Part shown: positions 1 through 7,326 of the stretch, piece by piece
How positions within the stretch are numbered: position 1 is the first letter of the stretch
Layout of the letters: each line of letters begins with the position of its first letter
Source of the DNA: Verrucomicrobiota bacterium
Lineage (GTDB): Bacteria; Verrucomicrobiota; Verrucomicrobiia; Opitutales; UBA953
NCBI GenBank assembly: GCA_009924535.1
Contig: RFRI01000050.1
Coordinates: 1-8,033 of the forward strand
DNA: 8,033 bases
Direction of reading: 5' to 3'
Translations under genes and position numbers: made by a program
The notes under the pieces: generated by a model
What the model saw: the letters and a program-made list of their open reading frames with translations, nothing else
Told to the model about the DNA's origin: nothing
Databases searched by the model: none

Positions 1-111
1 CCGGACGTCCGTCCGGCCATGCAGATGCAGCTCAAGTATGACCTCAAGTCCGCGGACGGCTCCGAACTGCGCGGTCAGGTGGTCAATACGATCCACGCCT
101 TGGCGGAGTGA
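1..111 (+). CDS. 3' end of an unidentified protein (partial)
   Basis: An open frame runs from the first base to a TGA at 109-111 and gives the last 36 residues of a protein whose start lies outside the window. The tail ends in NTIHALAE and contains an alternating segment (MQMQLKYDLK) that could form a beta strand, followed by a charged turn and a short helix-like end. Codon choice is GC-rich, like the rest of the window. I do not recognise the family and propose no function. It is convergent with the xylR-like gene, with only nine bases between the two stop codons. The coding call rests on frame openness and position alone. Confidence 0.55.
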   Translation, partial: PDVRPAMQMQLKYDLKSADGSELRGQVVNTIHALAE

Positions 112-123
112 CCGGTCTGGTCA
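109..123. terminator. Small inverted repeat spanning two convergent stop codons
   Basis: TGACC (109-113) and GGTCA (119-123) form a perfect 5-bp inverted repeat around a 5-base loop. The left arm contains the TGA stop of the plus-strand gene and the right arm contains the stop of the minus-strand regulator. Such a hairpin could weakly stop transcription from both sides, but it has no T-run on either strand and the stem is short. It may be chance. Confidence 0.2.
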
Positions 124-1272
124 GCTGCGGAAGCGCATGATCCGGCGGTATTCGGCCGGTGTCATGTTTTCCGTACGACGGAAGGCCGCGAAGAAGGAGT
201 TCAGGTTCGGGTAGCCGCAGCGATGGGAAATCGCCTCGATCTTCTCGGTGGAGCCCGCGAGCAGGCGTTTGGCGGAGTCGATGCGGACCGTGCGCAGGCG
301 GTCGCCAGGCGTGCAGCCGACATGCTTCACGAAGGCCTGGCGCAGGCCGCGTTCGGACATGTGGGCGATGGCGGCCAGTTCCTTGACTCCGAGCGACCCA
401 GCGTAGTGGTCGGTGATATGATGCAGGGCGCGGATGACGCCTTCGTGGCCGGTCGCCAGGATGTCGCTGCTCATGCGGGTGATCACTCCCGCGGGCTGGA
501 TGCGGATGGGTTCGACCGGAGCCGTTTCGCCGCGCATGAGCCGGTCGAGCAGCTCGGCGCCGCGGTAACCTTGTTCCTCGAGGTTGGTGTCCACGCCCGA
601 GACGTACTTCTTGATCGCTCCCACGGAGAGCAGGTAGTCGTCGATGCCGACGATCGCCACCTGCGTGGGGACGTGCAGGCCGGCTTCTTCGCAGAGTTCG
701 CGGACCTCGACGGCCAAGGTGCCGTTGGCGGCGAAGACGGCCAGCGGCTTGGGGGATTCCTTGAGCCGGGTCATCAGCCAGGTGCGCCGGCGCTGCCACT
801 CGTCCTGGGCGGAGCCGCGCTTGCCCGTCGGCTGCCAGCGTAATGACTCGCAGGCCAGGCCGCGCCGGCGAAGGGCTTCCGCGAAGGCTTCGCCACGTTC
901 GACCTGCGACCAGTTCTCGGTGTCGCTGAAGAAGCAGAAGCGGGTCATGCCACGTTCGATGAAGTGCTCGGCGACCAGCTCTCCCGTCTTCGCATGATCC
1001 TGCACCACGTGCGCGAACGGCGTGTCTCGGCGGCGCAGGGAGAAGTCGACGGTCGGCTTGTCCGCCTTGCGGACGAAGTCGGCCAGATCGTCGCCGGCGC
1101 CAAGCCAAGCGAGGATGCCGTCGCCATCCCAACCCCATGGGATGACCTTCTCATGGATGATGCTATGGGAGGCCAGATGCCACCGGTGCTCGGATGCGTA
1201 AGTCGCGATACCTTGCAGCAGACGATGGTCATACCAACCGAGGGCGAGCAGGACGTTGCGGGGGCGTTTCAT
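121..1272 (-). CDS. XylR-type transcriptional regulator (periplasmic-binding-like sensor + AraC DNA-binding domain)
   Basis: This 383-residue cytoplasmic regulator has the two-part architecture of E. coli XylR (392 residues). Residues about 5-270 form a LacI/periplasmic-binding-protein-like sugar sensor, with family-typical segments such as GMTRFCFFSD (108-117), AVFAANGTLA (178-187) and VAIVGIDDY (205-213). Residues about 276-383 form an AraC-type domain with two helix-turn-helix units (about 294-338 and 343-377); the second contains ISHRCGYPNLNSFFAAFRR and ends TPAEYRR, the usual AraC signature. I chose the ATG at 1272 because MKRPRNVLLAL starts the sensor fold directly; an in-frame TTG at 1329 would add 19 residues unlike the family. 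No Shine-Dalgarno sequence precedes 1272. The ligand is presumably a sugar, but no xylose genes are visible, so 'XylR' describes architecture and not a proven inducer. Inverted repeats upstream (1378-1471) are candidate operators. Confidence 0.93.
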   Translation of the reverse strand: MKRPRNVLLALGWYDHRLLQGIATYASEHRWHLASHSIIHEKVIPWGWDGDGILAWLGAGDDLADFVRKADKPTVDFSLRRRDTPFAHVVQDHAKTGELVAEHFIERGMTRFCFFSDTENWSQVERGEAFAEALRRRGLACESLRWQPTGKRGSAQDEWQRRRTWLMTRLKESPKPLAVFAANGTLAVEVRELCEEAGLHVPTQVAIVGIDDYLLSVGAIKKYVSGVDTNLEEQGYRGAELLDRLMRGETAPVEPIRIQPAGVITRMSSDILATGHEGVIRALHHITDHYAGSLGVKELAAIAHMSERGLRQAFVKHVGCTPGDRLRTVRIDSAKRLLAGSTEKIEAISHRCGYPNLNSFFAAFRRTENMTPAEYRRIMRFRS

Positions 1273-1377
1273 GCTGGGTGGGGGTTGTTCAACGTCCGCA
1301 GGAAGCGACGCCGCCAGAAATCGGCACAATGATGTCCGGGGTTGGTTTCAACTGTGAATTGTCGGCCATGGTGAATA

Positions 1378-1400
1378 TTAACCCCTATTTATTGGGTTAA
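1378..1400. promoter_or_regulatory. Perfect inverted repeat upstream of the xylR-like gene (candidate operator)
   Basis: TTAACCC (1378-1384) and GGGTTAA (1394-1400) are perfect 7-bp arms separated by nine AT-rich bases. The repeat lies 106-128 bp before the regulator's ATG, in the most AT-rich part of the window, where its promoter would be expected. A two-fold symmetric site of this size fits a dimeric regulator, and autoregulation by the adjacent gene is possible. As RNA it could also form a hairpin. No convincing -35/-10 pair was found beside it, so function is inferred from symmetry and position. Confidence 0.4.
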
Positions 1401-1438
1401 CATCGACATGCTTGGTGCTAGGTCAGACGGGGGCAATC

Positions 1439-1471
1439 GCCGATAACTGCATATTAGATACGAATATCGGC
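1439..1471. repeat. Inverted repeat GCCGATA/TATCGGC between uup-like and xylR-like genes
   Basis: GCCGATA (1439-1445) and TATCGGC (1465-1471) are perfect 7-bp arms with a 19-base spacer that itself holds a second ATAT pair. It sits between the end of the ABC-F gene and the start of the regulator. It could be a second operator for the regulator, an mRNA stem in the 3' region of the ABC-F transcript, or chance. Nothing in the sequence separates these options. Confidence 0.3.
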
Positions 1472-1483
1472 ATAAAATACCGA

Positions 1484-1516
1484 ACGGACGGCATATCCGT
1501 CCCGTAAGGGGGCGGG
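1484..1516 (-). terminator. Hairpin-forming region just after the ABC-F stop codon
   Basis: Ten bases beyond the ABC-F stop (1526), in its direction of transcription, positions 1496-1503 and 1509-1516 form an imperfect GC-rich stem of about eight pairs, including G-T pairs, around a GTAAG loop. A competing inverted repeat, ACGGA (1484-1488) with TCCGT (1496-1500), follows it. A modest T-rich stretch (minus-strand TATTTTAT, near 1472-1479) lies further on rather than directly after either stem. This may be the ABC-F transcription end, but it is not a textbook rho-independent terminator. Confidence 0.3.
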
Positions 1517-1525
1517 GATAGCGAC

Positions 1526-3340
1526 TTAGGCGTCCTTGCGGGCGTCCAGGTCCATCCAGCGGGCCAGGGCCTCGGAGTGCTCGGCTTCGGCGGCATGGAG
1601 TCGCTTCTGGAGCGCCGCGGCCTTGGCGCCGCCGTCCTTGTAGATTTCCGGATCCCCGAGTTGAACGGTGATCTGGGCCTGTTCGGCTTCGAGCTGCTCG
1701 ATCTTGCCGGGCAGGGTCTCAAGTTCTTTGCGCTCCTTGTTGTTGAGCTTCGCACCGGGCTGAGAGGTCGAGTTAGGCTTTGCCTGGGCGTTGGGCTTGG
1801 TCGCGTTGCCGACGGCGGCGGTACGCTTCGCCACGGCGATGCGGGCGAGTTCATTGCGCCAGTCGGTGTAGCCTCCGGCGTGCTCGGTGACGACGCCGTC
1901 GCCTTCGAAGACGAGGGTGCTGGTCACGACGTTGTCGAGGAAGGCGCGGTCGTGGGAGACCATGATCAGCGTGCCGGCGTAATCGACGAGGATGTCCTCC
2001 AGGACGTCGAGGGTCTCGGCGTCGAGGTCGTTGGTCGGTTCGTCGAGCACCAGCACGTTGGCGGGCTTGGTGAAGAGACGGGCGAGCAGGAGACGGTTGC
2101 GTTCGCCGCCGGAGAGCACCTTGGCCTTGGAGCGGGCGCGGGAAGGGTCGAACAGGAAGTCCTGCAGGTAACTGATCACATGACGCGAGCGGCCCTGGAC
2201 GGTAACCGTATCGCTGTCGCCGGCGAGGTTCTCGGCGACGGTCTTGTCGTCGTCGATCTGCTCGCGCATCTGGTCAAAGTAGATGACCTCCATCTTTGTG
2301 CCGAATTTCAGGACGCCGGAGGTCGGGGTCAGCTGGCCGAGGAGCATCTTGACCAGCGTGGTCTTGCCCGCGCCGTTCGGGCCGATGAGGCCGACCTTGT
2401 CGCCGCGATTGAGGACGAGGCTGAAGTCGCGGATGAGGGGCGTGCCACCGGGGTAGGCGAAGGCGATGTTCTCGGCTTCGACGACGCGGACGCCGGAGCG
2501 TTCGGCTTCGCTGATCTCCATCTTCGCCGAGCCGGTGACGGAGCGCAAAGCGCCGCGTTGGGCGCGCATCTTGACGAGCGCTTCCATGCGGGCGTTGGAT
2601 TTGGTGCGACGGGCGCCCGGGCTGCGGCGGGACCAGGCTTCTTCCTGTCCCAGCTTCTTGTCGAAGGCGGCGCGTTGACGTTCTTCGGCGACGAAGAGCT
2701 CTTCCTTGCGGACGAGGTAGGTGTCGTAGTCGCAGGACCAGCTGGCGAGCTTGCCACGGTCCAGCTCGATGATGCGGTTGGCCATGCGACGCAGGAAGGC
2801 GCGGTCGTGCGTGACGAAGAGCAGGGGGATCTTCTGTTCGAGCAGGAACTCTTCCATCCAGAGGATCGAATCGAGGTCCATGTGGTTGGTCGGCTCGTCG
2901 AGCAGGAGCAAGCCGGGCTTGGCGGCCAAGGCCTTGGCGAGGAGACAGCGGCGCTTGAGGCCGCCGGAAAGGGCGTTGAACTCGCGGTCTTCGGGCAGGC
3001 CGAGGCGGGCGATCAGGTCATCGACGCGCAGGTCCTTCTCCCAGTCTTCGGAAATGTCGTCGGTCCGGAGGCCGGAGGTCACGATGTCGCGGACATTGCC
3101 TGGGAGACTCTCGGGAATATCCTGGGTCAGACGGGCGATGCAGACGCCGTCAGGGATGGTGACCGTGCCCGTGTCAGGGGCGGACTCGCCGGCGGCGATG
3201 CGCATCAAGGTCGTCTTGCCGGCGCCGTTACGTCCGAGCAGGCAGACCCGCTCGCCTTCCTCGATCTGAAGGTTCAGGTGGTCCAGGACGGGAGGGCCGC
3301 CGAAGCTGACATAGACGTCGAGGAGACTGAGTAGGGCCAT
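1526..3340 (-). CDS. uup: ABC-F family ATPase, Uup type
   Basis: This 604-residue soluble protein has two complete ATP-binding cassettes and no membrane segments. Cassette 1 has Walker A GRNGAGKTT (36-44), signature LSGG (124-127), Walker B LLLLDEP (144-150, Glu149) and H-loop His178. Cassette 2 has Walker A GPNGAGKTT (320-328), signature LSGGERNR (409-416), Walker B VLVLDEP (429-435, Glu434) and H-loop His463. The interdomain linker (about 205-270) carries the ABC-F pattern WSRRSPGARRTKSNAR. After a Thr/Ala/Asn/Pro-rich spacer (about 505-530), the C-terminus (531-604) is a predicted coiled coil beginning KLNNKERKELETLPGKI, the feature that marks Uup (about 635 residues in E. coli). ABC-F proteins act on ribosomes, and Uup is also linked to DNA-element excision and branched DNA. 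All catalytic residues are intact. I chose the ATG at 3340; the in-frame ATG at 3400 would add 20 unrelated residues. No Shine-Dalgarno sequence is seen. It is divergent from the hydrolase operon. Confidence 0.93.
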   Translation of the reverse strand: MALLSLLDVYVSFGGPPVLDHLNLQIEEGERVCLLGRNGAGKTTLMRIAAGESAPDTGTVTIPDGVCIARLTQDIPESLPGNVRDIVTSGLRTDDISEDWEKDLRVDDLIARLGLPEDREFNALSGGLKRRCLLAKALAAKPGLLLLDEPTNHMDLDSILWMEEFLLEQKIPLLFVTHDRAFLRRMANRIIELDRGKLASWSCDYDTYLVRKEELFVAEERQRAAFDKKLGQEEAWSRRSPGARRTKSNARMEALVKMRAQRGALRSVTGSAKMEISEAERSGVRVVEAENIAFAYPGGTPLIRDFSLVLNRGDKVGLIGPNGAGKTTLVKMLLGQLTPTSGVLKFGTKMEVIYFDQMREQIDDDKTVAENLAGDSDTVTVQGRSRHVISYLQDFLFDPSRARSKAKVLSGGERNRLLLARLFTKPANVLVLDEPTNDLDAETLDVLEDILVDYAGTLIMVSHDRAFLDNVVTSTLVFEGDGVVTEHAGGYTDWRNELARIAVAKRTAAVGNATKPNAQAKPNSTSQPGAKLNNKERKELETLPGKIEQLEAEQAQITVQLGDPEIYKDGGAKAAALQKRLHAAEAEHSEALARWMDLDARKDA

Positions 3341-3509
3341 TGCCCGGAGATGTGAGGAAGGGGAAGGGCGGAGGCGAGGAAAATGGCCGTCCGGCCCCAT
3401 TCGTGTCGTTATCTCGCTAGAAGGAACACTTGTCGCTCAGGTAGGTCGTAGTCTAGACCTTAAGGACCCCGAAATGGCCTCCCCCAGGCCTTCTATTATT
3501 TATACCCGC
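3341..3509. promoter_or_regulatory. Divergent intergenic region with clustered palindromes upstream of the hydrolase operon
   Basis: These 169 bases must hold the promoters of both the ABC-F gene (leftward) and the hydrolase operon (rightward). Two 8-bp perfect palindromes overlap by one base: GTCTAGAC (3451-3458) and CCTTAAGG (3458-3465). The pair AGGTC (3443-3447) / GACCT (3456-3460) adds further symmetry. A third inverted repeat, GGCCT-CCCCC-AGGCC (3476-3490), is followed directly by the AT-rich stretch TATTATTTATA (3494-3504), which contains a -10-like hexamer TATTAT. If that is the real -10, transcription would begin within a few bases of the ATG at 3510. No good -35 sits 16-18 bases upstream of it. 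The palindromes are plain in the sequence; their regulatory role is inference. Confidence 0.4.
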
Positions 3510-5531
3510 ATGCGCTCCCTCCTGCTCCTTTCCCTCTTCGCCGCCGTGGCCTTGGCCGATGGCCCGAAGGATAACGTCCCCGCCGCCGTCCGACCGATCC
3601 CGCCGACCGACAAGGCCGTGCCGTTGTCCGAAGCCGACAAGGTTTCGCTCACCAAGGAACTGGCCGAGCTGCGTACGGCGATCGACGCCGCCGCCAAGGC
3701 CCAGGCGAAGAACCCTCGCCTTGAGGAGTTCCTGGCCGACATCGAGATCTTCCACAAGGCGGTCGAATGGGCCGGTAAGTATAACGAGTATTTCAACAAG
3801 ACCGAATTCAAGACGGCCCATGAACTGGTCGCCGAGGGCAAGGCCCGCGCCGCTTCGTTCCTGAAGGGCGAAACCCCTTGGACGCGTCAGACCGGCCTGG
3901 TCGTCCGCGCCTACAAGTCCAAGATCGACGGATCCATCCAGCCCTACGGCATGGTGATCCCGGACAACTACGCCGGCTCGCTCATGCGCCTCGACTTCTG
4001 GTGCCACGGCCGCGGCGAGACGCTCAGCGAACTCGCCTTCCTCAAGGATCGCCGTTCGAACGTCGGCCAGCTCCCGGCCAACAACCGTCTGGTGCTCCAT
4101 CTCTACGGTCGCTACTGCTGCGCCAACAAGATGGCCGGCGAAGTCGATCTTTGGGAGGCCTACGCCCATGCCCGCAAGAGCTATAATATCGACGATGATC
4201 GCCTGTTCATCCGCGGCTTCTCGATGGGGGGCGCAGCCGTCTGGCAGTTCGGCGCCCATTACACCGACCGCTGGTGCGGCATCAACCCCGGCGCCGGTTT
4301 CGCCGAGACCCCGGAGTTCCTGAACGTCTTCCAGAACGAGGACGTCTCCAAGATCCCGTCCTGGCAGAAGACCCTCTGGGCCTGGTATAACGCGACCGAC
4401 GTCGCCATCAACTTCCGCAACGCGCCGACCGTCGCCTACAGCGGCGAGATCGACAAGCAGAAGCAGGCCGCCGACGTGATGGCCCGCGAGATGGGCAAGG
4501 TCGGCCTCGAGCTGACGCACATCATCGGCCCGCAGACCGCGCACAAGATCCACCCCGACTCCTTGGTCGAGATCGAGCGTCGCCTCGCCGCCATCGCCGC
4601 CTCCGGTCGCGTGCGCACGCCTAAGGAAGTCTCCTTCGCCACCTATTTCCTCCGTTACGACCGCATGCACTGGGTCCAGGTCGACCGTCTGGTCGAGCAT
4701 TGGAAGAAGGCGCAGGTCGACGCCAAGCTCGTCGATGACCGTTCCATCGAGGTCAAGACGAGCAACGTCGCCGGTCTCACGCTCGACTTCGCTCCCGGCG
4801 ATTCCGTCCAGTCGCCGTTCGCTCCGACGGCCGTCACCATCGACGGAATCAAGGTCCTGACCTCCGTCAAGGCCGGCTCCGACCGTTCCTGGAAGGCTAC
4901 CTTCGCCCGCGACGCCAAAAGCGGCGAGTGGAAGCAGGTCTCCGAGTATGCCGACAAGGGCGCGCATAAGCGTCATGGTCTTTCCGGCCCGATCGACGAT
5001 GCCTTCATGGATTCCTTCCTGTATGTCGCCCCGACCGGTCAGCCCCTTAACGCCAAGGTCGGCGGCTGGGTGAAGTCCGAGATGGAACGCGCGAGCTGGG
5101 AATGGCGTCGCCAGTTCCGCGGCCTGGCGCCCGTGAAGACGGACGCCCAGCTGAAGGATGAGGATATCGCCAAGCACAACCTGATCCTCTGGGGCGATCC
5201 TTCCTCGAACGCCGTGCTCGCCAAGATCGTCGCCAAGCTGCCGATCCAGTGGACCGCCGAGAAACTCGTCGTCGACGGCCAGACCTACTCGGCCGCCGAT
5301 CATGCGCCGATCCTGGTCTACCCGAATCCGCTCAATCCTCAGAAGTACGTCGTGATCAACAGCGGCTTCACTTACCGCGAATACGACTACCTCAACAACG
5401 CCCGCCAGGTGGCCAAGCTGCCGGACTGGGCCGTCGTCGACCTCAAGGTCGCTCCGGATGCCATCGCTCCCGGCGCCGTCCCCGCGGCCGGCTTCTTCGA
5501 CGAAGCCTGGCAGTTCCGCGCTTCCAAGTAA
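3510..5531 (+). CDS. Secreted serine alpha/beta hydrolase (prolyl-oligopeptidase/esterase-like) with a large C-terminal extension
   Basis: This 673-residue protein begins with a Sec signal peptide (MRSLLLLSLFAAVALA, cleavage near residue 16), so it acts outside the cytoplasm. Residues about 38-95 look helical. The catalytic domain spans about 125-365: an oxyanion-type motif CHGRGE (165-170), the nucleophile elbow GFSMGG (236-241, Ser238), a probable acid near SGEID (311-315), and a probable His in TAHKIH (343-348). Residues 370-673 are a long extension without a named motif, including NLILWGDPSSNAVLAKI (557-573) and VYPNPLNPQKYVVINSG (603-619). The family is serine hydrolases of the S9/esterase superfamily; esterase or peptidase cannot be decided here. 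The ATG at 3510 is preferred over 3474 because it starts exactly at the signal peptide. There is no Shine-Dalgarno sequence. It is first in an operon, 19 bases before the GMC gene, which suggests action on the same glycan or glycoside, perhaps as a deacylase. Confidence 0.85.
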   Translation: MRSLLLLSLFAAVALADGPKDNVPAAVRPIPPTDKAVPLSEADKVSLTKELAELRTAIDAAAKAQAKNPRLEEFLADIEIFHKAVEWAGKYNEYFNKTEFKTAHELVAEGKARAASFLKGETPWTRQTGLVVRAYKSKIDGSIQPYGMVIPDNYAGSLMRLDFWCHGRGETLSELAFLKDRRSNVGQLPANNRLVLHLYGRYCCANKMAGEVDLWEAYAHARKSYNIDDDRLFIRGFSMGGAAVWQFGAHYTDRWCGINPGAGFAETPEFLNVFQNEDVSKIPSWQKTLWAWYNATDVAINFRNAPTVAYSGEIDKQKQAADVMAREMGKVGLELTHIIGPQTAHKIHPDSLVEIERRLAAIAASGRVRTPKEVSFATYFLRYDRMHWVQVDRLVEHWKKAQVDAKLVDDRSIEVKTSNVAGLTLDFAPGDSVQSPFAPTAVTIDGIKVLTSVKAGSDRSWKATFARDAKSGEWKQVSEYADKGAHKRHGLSGPIDDAFMDSFLYVAPTGQPLNAKVGGWVKSEMERASWEWRRQFRGLAPVKTDAQLKDEDIAKHNLILWGDPSSNAVLAKIVAKLPIQWTAEKLVVDGQTYSAADHAPILVYPNPLNPQKYVVINSGFTYREYDYLNNARQVAKLPDWAVVDLKVAPDAIAPGAVPAAGFFDEAWQFRASK

Positions 5532-5550
5532 TCTCCTCGCACCTCTTCCC

Positions 5551-7326
5551 ATGGCCATCATCTCCGAAAAAGACCTGCAGCCCATCTACGATGTCATCGT
5601 CGTCGGTTCCGGTGCGGGCGGCGGCCAGTCCGCCTACACCCTCACCATGAACGGCGTGAAGGTCCTCATGCTCGAGGCCGGACGTAATTACGATCCGGTC
5701 ACCGAGACCCCGATGTTCCAGATCCCGAGCCAGATGCCGTTGCGCGGCATGGGCACGCGGGAAAAGCCGTTCGGCTTCACGGATGCGACGGTCGATGGCG
5801 GCTGGGAAGTCCCCAACGAACCTTACACCCAGGCTTCCGCGGATCCGAAGACCCACTTCAAGTGGTGGCGCCCGCGCATGCTCGGCGGCCGCACCAACCA
5901 CTGGGGACGCATCTCGCTGCGCAACGGTCCTTACGACTTCAAGCCTTACTCCCGCGATGGACTCGGCTTCGATTGGCCGATCAGTTACGAAGATGTCGCC
6001 CCTTATTACGACAAGGTCGAGATGCTGGTCGGCGTCTACGGCTCCAACGAAGGCCTCGAGAACACCCCTGATTCGCCTAACGGCACGCTGCTCCCCCCGC
6101 CCAAGGCCCGCGCCGGCGAACTCTTCGTCAAGAAGCACATCGCCAAGCACGGCCTGCCGGTGATCCCGATCCACCGTGCCGTCCTTTCGACGCGCCAGGA
6201 CCACGTCAATTTCCCGGCCCGCCTGCACCCGAACAACCCCAAGGCGCAGAAGATCATCGCCAAGGCCATGCAGGAGCGCGCTGCGTGCTTCTGGGCGACC
6301 GACTGCGGTCGTGGTTGCTCCATCAAGGCTAACTATCAGTCGACCACCGTGCATCTGCCGCCGGCGCTCGCGACCGGCAACCTGGACATCCTTTGCAACG
6401 CCCATGCCCGCGAGGTCACCGTTGGCGCCGACGGCAAGGCGACGGGTATCATCTATATCGACAAGGTCACCGGTCAGGAGCGCGCCGTGAAGGCCAAGGC
6501 GGTGATCCTCGCCGCCAGCTCGGGCGAGACCGCCCGCATCATGCTCAATTCGAAGTCGAACCGCTTCCCGAACGGCATCGCCAACGGCTCGGGCTTGGTC
6601 GGCAAGTACATCATGGACACCGTGGGCGGACGCCTCGGCGGCACCGTCCCGGCTTTCGAGAACCTCCCGGTACACAATGAGGAAGGTGCCGGCACCCACG
6701 TCTACATCCCATGGTGGCTGTACAAGGAGGCGAGCAAACTAGGCTTCGCCCGCGGCTATCACATCGAATTCGGTACCGGCCGGCGCATGCCGGGCATGGG
6801 CACCGGCGGCGCCAGCCCCGGTTACGGCAAGAGCTATAAGGAAGAGGTCCGCCAGAAGTACGGCTCCGGCATCGGCTTTTCCGGCCGTGGCGAGATGATT
6901 CCTAACGAAAACTCTTTCTGCGAACTCGATCCGACCACCAAGGATAAGTGGGGCATCCCGGTGCTGCGCTTCCATTGGAAGTGGTCCGACCATGAGCTCA
7001 AACAGGCCGAACACATGGAGCAGACCTTCCATATGATCATCGAGACCATCGGCGGCAAGCCGGGCAAGATGAGCAAGACCAAGGAGGAAGCGATCGAAGC
7101 CCCCGGCTCCATCATCCACGAGGTTGGCGGCGCCATCATGGGCGCCGACAAGGCCAAGTCGGTCACCAACCAGTGGAACCAGTGCTGGGAGGTGCCGAAC
7201 CTGCTGCTCAACGACGGCTCCGCCTTCTGCAGCAACGCCGACAAGAACCCGACGCTTACCATCATGGCCCTCGCCTGGCGCGCCAGCGACCATCTCGTCG
7301 AAGAGATGCGCAAGGGTAACCTCTAA
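5551..7326 (+). CDS. GMC-family FAD oxidoreductase, probable glycoside 3-dehydrogenase catalytic subunit
   Basis: This 591-residue protein has the full GMC flavoenzyme layout. The N-terminal FAD-binding fold is VIVVGSGAGGG (15-25), with the ribose-binding acidic residue in LEAGR (Glu42), and the flavin-site segment MLGGRTNHWGR is at 110-120. The C-terminal domain has IHEVGGAIMG (522-531), with the likely catalytic His523, and KNPTLT (565-570), with its partner Asn566. Residues 246-256 hold three cysteines (C246, C252, C256) in CFWATDCGRGC, resembling the cysteine cluster that binds [3Fe-4S] in the FAD glucose dehydrogenase catalytic subunit. This points to the glucose/glucoside 3-dehydrogenase branch, which passes electrons to a cytochrome rather than to oxygen. 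No signal peptide is present. The ATG at 5551 is chosen because it opens the FAD fold; an in-frame ATG at 5458 lies inside the hydrolase gene. The gene shares an operon with the hydrolase and overlaps the start of the Tat gene by one base. Sugar and oxidised position are inferred. Confidence 0.9.
   Translation: MAIISEKDLQPIYDVIVVGSGAGGGQSAYTLTMNGVKVLMLEAGRNYDPVTETPMFQIPSQMPLRGMGTREKPFGFTDATVDGGWEVPNEPYTQASADPKTHFKWWRPRMLGGRTNHWGRISLRNGPYDFKPYSRDGLGFDWPISYEDVAPYYDKVEMLVGVYGSNEGLENTPDSPNGTLLPPPKARAGELFVKKHIAKHGLPVIPIHRAVLSTRQDHVNFPARLHPNNPKAQKIIAKAMQERAACFWATDCGRGCSIKANYQSTTVHLPPALATGNLDILCNAHAREVTVGADGKATGIIYIDKVTGQERAVKAKAVILAASSGETARIMLNSKSNRFPNGIANGSGLVGKYIMDTVGGRLGGTVPAFENLPVHNEEGAGTHVYIPWWLYKEASKLGFARGYHIEFGTGRRMPGMGTGGASPGYGKSYKEEVRQKYGSGIGFSGRGEMIPNENSFCELDPTTKDKWGIPVLRFHWKWSDHELKQAEHMEQTFHMIIETIGGKPGKMSKTKEEAIEAPGSIIHEVGGAIMGADKAKSVTNQWNQCWEVPNLLLNDGSAFCSNADKNPTLTIMALAWRASDHLVEEMRKGNL

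Noticed and set aside
1273..1329. Longer start (TTG at 1329) for the xylR-like regulator
   Set aside because: It is a non-ATG codon and would add 19 residues unlike the start of XylR-type sensors. The ATG at 1272 opens the fold directly.
1577..3334. A 585-codon open frame on the plus strand opposite the ABC-F gene
   Set aside because: The opposite strand encodes complete Walker, signature and H-loop motifs. The antisense product is low-complexity Gly/Val/Ala/Asp-rich and matches no family.
3341..3400. Longer start (ATG at 3400) for the ABC-F ATPase
   Set aside because: It would add a Pro/Arg/Ser-rich stretch not seen in the family. MALLSLLDVYVSFGG from 3340 is the usual N-terminus.
5458..5550. 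Longer start (ATG at 5458) for the GMC gene, overlapping the hydrolase
   Set aside because: The extra 31 residues are Pro/Ser-rich and read from inside the hydrolase coding sequence. They do not form a signal peptide, and the ATG at 5551 fits the FAD-fold N-terminus.
3453..5585. A 710-codon open frame on the minus strand opposite the hydrolase gene
   Set aside because: It mirrors a well-supported gene with signal peptide and catalytic motifs. Its product is a monotonous Gly/Asp/Val/Leu/Arg mixture without motifs, typical of the antisense of GC-rich coding DNA.
5443..6699. A 418-codon minus-strand open frame opposite the GMC gene
   Set aside because: Same reason: it is the shadow of a clear FAD-binding protein, and its product is rich in Arg, Gly and Asp with no recognisable domain.
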